A stretch of 64,000 bases of DNA from Antitrichia curtipendula. Lineage: Eukaryota > Streptophyta > Bryopsida > Hypnales > Leucodontaceae. The stretch lies in contig OX579634.1 in assembly GCA_951230915.1 (NCBI GenBank), positions 45,149,570 to 45,213,569 of the forward strand. The letters are read 5' to 3'. Under the pieces are notes generated by a model, which saw only the letters and a list, made by a program, of their open reading frames with translations, was not told where the DNA came from and made no database searches. Shown here in pieces: positions 61,605 through 64,000 of the stretch; the first letter of the stretch is position 1; each line of letters starts with the position of its first letter. The translations under genes were made by a program, and so were the position numbers.

Positions 61605-62600
61605 TTCTATAAAATTGAATAGTGAGACTACAAGGGCCACTACTTCCGTACAGTATTTGTCATTGTCTTTCATTGCAGATGTGCTTATATTGTCAAGAAT
61701 GACTGCTTTACGTCTCAAAGTAGGTAATGAATTGACATTAGACGTATTTCTACTTTCATTTAGTCGGATCTTATCCCTTTCTCAAACCCTGAACCCGATG
61801 TTTGCGGAACAAGTGTTGCTGTACAAAACAAGAATGAATTTTGTAGAGAATTGGCCTCACAAATTCACAGGGCCGTCAATGACTTTAAAATCCCAATGGT
61901 ATTAAATAGAGATGAGGTCTATTATTATAAAGATGCCTAAATCCACCCTTCCGTCCACCACGGTTATAGGAGGCCCTATTACCATGGTCGTAGGCACCAT
62001 ATGATTGAAGTTTCCATTTATACACCATAACTAATAATGACGCTAAATATATTATGTTTTTAGTATAGCTAAACTTTTTCTAAGTCCTCACCCTAAACAT
62101 CCCTTTCACATCACTACATCAATTTATGCATGAATTATCTTCAAATGAATCACTTGTTTATCTAATTGTTTCCCCCCCATATTTTGCATAGATTTCTTAT
62201 ACTCCCATGTATTTTGTCATCAAATTTAGTGCAATCTTAAACCGCAATGCCAATGAATGTTGCATCGAGTGTCATCCAAATTTTTTTGCCGCATTTATCC
62301 ATTTGTTTTATTTCTATCATTGAATTTGTTCCACCGTTGCCACCCCATTTACCAGCTTCTTACGTACATACTAACCCTAAACTTGCTTGCACCTATATGT
62401 TTGAACCTCTGTCACCTAGTTTTCCATCTATGATGACTTAGTCATGTTATCCGGAGTCATCCATTTTTCCGTCCACGTTCATCCTTCCTTTCATCCCATT
62501 TTCATCTACATTCTTTCATTTATTCTACCACCCTTCATAGAATGTGTCGTCACTTGTCATCCAAGCATTTGAACCTTAGTCTTCCAATTCGTCCTCCACA
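61605..62600. other. Right arm of the giant element outside the CACTA
   Basis: Continues the giant element after the CACTA. An open frame at 61615-61905 (96 residues) matches nothing I know. No other gene is seen. Confidence 0.4.
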
Positions 62601-62639
62601 TCCATGAAAATCTGCCACATACATTCAAATTTTTGGACA

Positions 62640-62860
62640 GTCCACAGTCGTCCATCCTTTTTATACTCATTCATCCATTTTTGTCATCCACAGTCATCCA
62701 TCATTTTCATCCACAGTCATTCATCATTTTCATCCACAATCATCCAATTTTCATCCACATTCATCCAACTTTTCCAACCACAATCATCCAAAATATTCAT
62801 CTCGGGACATCCCGATTTTTTCATCCACATTCATCTAATTTCTGACAATTTCTTCATCCC
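62640..62860 (-). repeat. Right subterminal TTTTCATCCAC-type array
   Basis: Many degenerate copies of TCATCCACAGTCATCCATCA and TTTTCATCCAC; read on minus they are GTGGATGAAAA, matching the left array in inverted orientation. Looser copies extend toward 62460. Confidence 0.7.
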
Positions 62861-63037
62861 ACTTTTCTGAATTTCTCATCCATTTTTCATTCCATTTTAT
62901 GAAAATTTTCATGACTTCCATCAATTTTTTTTAAAAATCCCGTCCATTTTTCCCAATCCTTTCCAAAATCCCCGCTCCCTGCTCACCAATACACGCTCTA
63001 TGCTCTACGCTCCACGCTCCATGCTCTACCCTCCACG

Positions 63038-63069
63038 CTCCACGCTCCACGCTCGCATACTAGCTACCT
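63038..63069 (-). repeat. Right terminal inverted repeat of the giant element
   Basis: On minus it starts AGGTAGCTAGTATGCGAGCG and then repeats GTGGAGC. It pairs with 9617-9648. Degenerate GTGGAGCGTAGAGC repeats and GTGAGCAGGGA continue inward to about 62965. Confidence 0.8.
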
Positions 63070-63083
63070 TGCATCGCCAATGG
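63070..63083. repeat. Right target-site duplication of the giant element
   Basis: TGCATCGCCAATGG, differing from the left copy (9603-9616) at one base. Confidence 0.8.
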
Positions 63084-63644
63084 GAACGTCTAACTTCCTC
63101 TTTGTACATCCAAAGATCTCTTCTCCTTCCAAATGCGGTATGCGACTTCCAACATCCTTTGATCCAAGCAATGCATTCAATGCCTCTGCCATTTTCTTTG
63201 GGTCTCCACTTCGCCTTGCAGCCCTCAACTTTAGCTCCCCCTTGGATGGACCAGATCCACATGCATGTCCTTTTAAATAAGTACGGTAGTTTGTCATTTG
63301 TGTCCATGCACGAATACTGTCATTGCAGGTGGCGTCAAACAAGTTGTTGCCTCGATTTCCAGACATTTGGAGCCACTTGTTATGAATTGTTTCAGACAAG
63401 TTGCATGATGGCATGTTCGCCAGCTCCTCCAAGCTCAAATCCTGCTAAACCATCTAAAGAACATACACATAAGTAAAGTTTCATGTACAAAAATTCATAA
63501 CCATTGCCAACTGGAATAATTTGTCCACATAAATTTCAATACAATTAAACAACATTCCACTTCTAAAAATATAGCATTTTATATATATTCTTCCTTTACA
63601 AGAAGCATTTCAGGTAACAAATTAATCTAGATGTCCTTCTTCCA

Positions 63645-63772
63645 TTTTTATTCCCACCCGTAACCAAAATTAGGGGTACCACGAGGGGGCTAAAATACTA
63701 CCGTCGGATCCGACGATAGTATTTTTACTCCCTCATGGTACCCTTGATTTTGGTCACGGGTGGGAATAAAAA
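63645..63772. repeat. Foldback (hairpin) element in the transposase intron
   Basis: Two arms of about 60 bases face each other round a CGTCGGATCCGACG centre. Left arm: TTTTTATTCCCACCCGTAAC...GGGGTACCACGAGGGGGC; the right arm is its complement with few mismatches. It has the size and shape of a MITE. It lies in the intron between 63902 and 63442; no clear target duplication is seen. Confidence 0.75.
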
Positions 63773-64000
63773 ATAAATAAATACATTTTAAATTTTAAGT
63801 GGAAATACTCTTCAAATTAAATACAAACAACATTTTTTTAACACACTATTAGTAAAAATCCTCAAAAGAAAAATTAGAACTTTAATTTGTATGTAAACAT
63901 ACCATCTGCATGAAGCCTCCCCATTGCCGGTATCTAAAATGCCAAAATGCAAGCCAGTGGTCTAAGTGATGAAGTGCATCTTTAGTGGCAGCTCCAAAAG

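Larger units (their letters stand above)
9617..63069. mobile_element. Giant 53.4-kb MULE-like element with DNA-methylation cargo
   Basis: Both ends read inward share AG-N3-GCTRGTATGCGAGCGTGGAG, 27 of 32 positions, and lie directly against a near-perfect 14-bp duplication. The flanks together form one transposase gene. Inverted subterminal arrays of a GTGGATGAAAA-type repeat follow at each end. Removing the nested CACTA (26,481 bp plus 3 bp) leaves about 27 kb. That interior contains a DRM-like relic, a ParB-methyltransferase gene, an RNase H-like transposase-like gene, an unknown three-exon gene and a MULE transposase pseudogene. Large MULEs that carry extra genes are known in plants; this combination of cargo is not one I recognise. 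Whether all cargo moved with the element or some was inserted later is inference. Confidence 0.8.
7325..64000 (-). mobile_element. Host MULE-like element interrupted by the giant element (partial; right end outside window)
   Basis: Its left end begins near 7325 with ACAATGCTAGTGTGCGAGC, closely similar to the ends of the 53-kb element at 9617-63069. Between this end and 8589 lies about 1.2 kb of non-coding sequence, then the 3' half of a minus-strand transposase gene. The 5' half resumes at 63070 and runs off the window. Everything between 9617 and 63069 is a later insertion. Without it the visible part of this element is only about 3.2 kb. The right terminal repeat and target duplication are not visible. 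Confidence 0.65.
63070..64000 (-). pseudogene. 5' part of the split MULE-like transposase gene (runs off the window)
   Basis: Two exons are visible. The first (64000-63903) encodes WLAFWHFRYRQWGGFMQM and ends at a GTATGT donor. The second starts at 63441 after GTTTAGCAG and reads DLSLEELANMPSCNLSETIH, then HNKWLQMSGNRGNNL, continuing to KRKLDVPIGDA. There it enters the terminal repeat of the giant element. The intact-order relative at 33402-33990 has the same intron at the same place and the same following residues. The 3' continuation is at 9616-8589, on the far side of the insertion. No stop is seen in this half. Confidence 0.82.

Noticed and set aside
61615..61905. 96-residue frame in the right arm
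   Set aside because: No recognisable domain, and it begins at the CACTA junction, so it is not a supported gene.
9368..63438. Two independent truncations of separate transposase copies instead of one split gene
   Set aside because: Both fragments break at the same codons, share the 14-mer, and face opposite ends of one inverted-repeat pair. One insertion is the simpler account.
1..64000. tRNA, rRNA, CRISPR arrays or bacterial operons
   Set aside because: None seen. Introns, LTR, CACTA and MULE elements indicate eukaryotic nuclear DNA.

Overview
The window looks like nuclear DNA of a land plant, probably not a seed plant, although the lineage cannot be fixed from this sequence. It is AT-rich, its genes have GT-AG introns, and it holds a plant-type ANTH clathrin-adaptor gene, a plant B3 domain, a plant-type DRM methyltransferase relic, and the CACTA and Ty3/gypsy elements typical of plants. 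Only the left 7.3 kb resembles ordinary chromosome: the possible end of a gene (1-1125), an intronless ANTH gene (2232-3269, minus) and a gene-poor spacer with a faint copia relic.

From about 7325 to the right edge the window is a four-level nest of transposons. Level 1 is a Mutator-like (MULE) element with left terminal repeat at 7325. Its SWIM-zinc-finger transposase gene, on the minus strand, is cut in two: the 5' part lies at 64000-63070 and the 3' part at 9616-8589. Level 2 is what cut it: a 53.4-kb element at 9617-63069. It has a matched pair of about 32-bp inverted terminal repeats, inverted GGATGAAAA-type subterminal arrays, and a 14-bp target duplication that lies in the transposase reading frame on both sides. 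Its ends resemble the left end of the host element, and it carries its own related, decayed transposase at 31217-35075. Level 3 is a 26.5-kb CACTA element (35121-61601, 3-bp duplication CTT) inside level 2. Level 4 is an 8.4-kb Ty3/gypsy retrotransposon (40374-48741) inside the CACTA.

The level-2 element carries unusual cargo. From left to right: a relic of a DRM-type cytosine methyltransferase (10178-10395); a multi-exon gene joining a ParB-like domain to a beta-class N6-adenine/N4-cytosine DNA-methyltransferase domain (15289-10945, minus); an intact five-exon gene for an 876-residue RNase H-like, transposase-like protein (20528-17427, minus); an intact three-exon gene of unknown function (26156-28032, plus); and the MULE transposase. 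Two Helitron-like insertions, interspersed repeats and tandem repeats fill the spaces. The CACTA element carries TNPA-like and TNP2/DUF4216 genes and a B3-domain gene that may be captured cargo.

Most transposase genes here are dead through stop codons. Most of those stops can be reached by one transition, as expected of methylated, silenced DNA. The gypsy element is the youngest layer: I saw two differences between its 1323-bp LTRs. Yet it lacks the core of its reverse transcriptase, so it was probably moved by enzymes from another copy. All domain names rest on motif reading without database searches.
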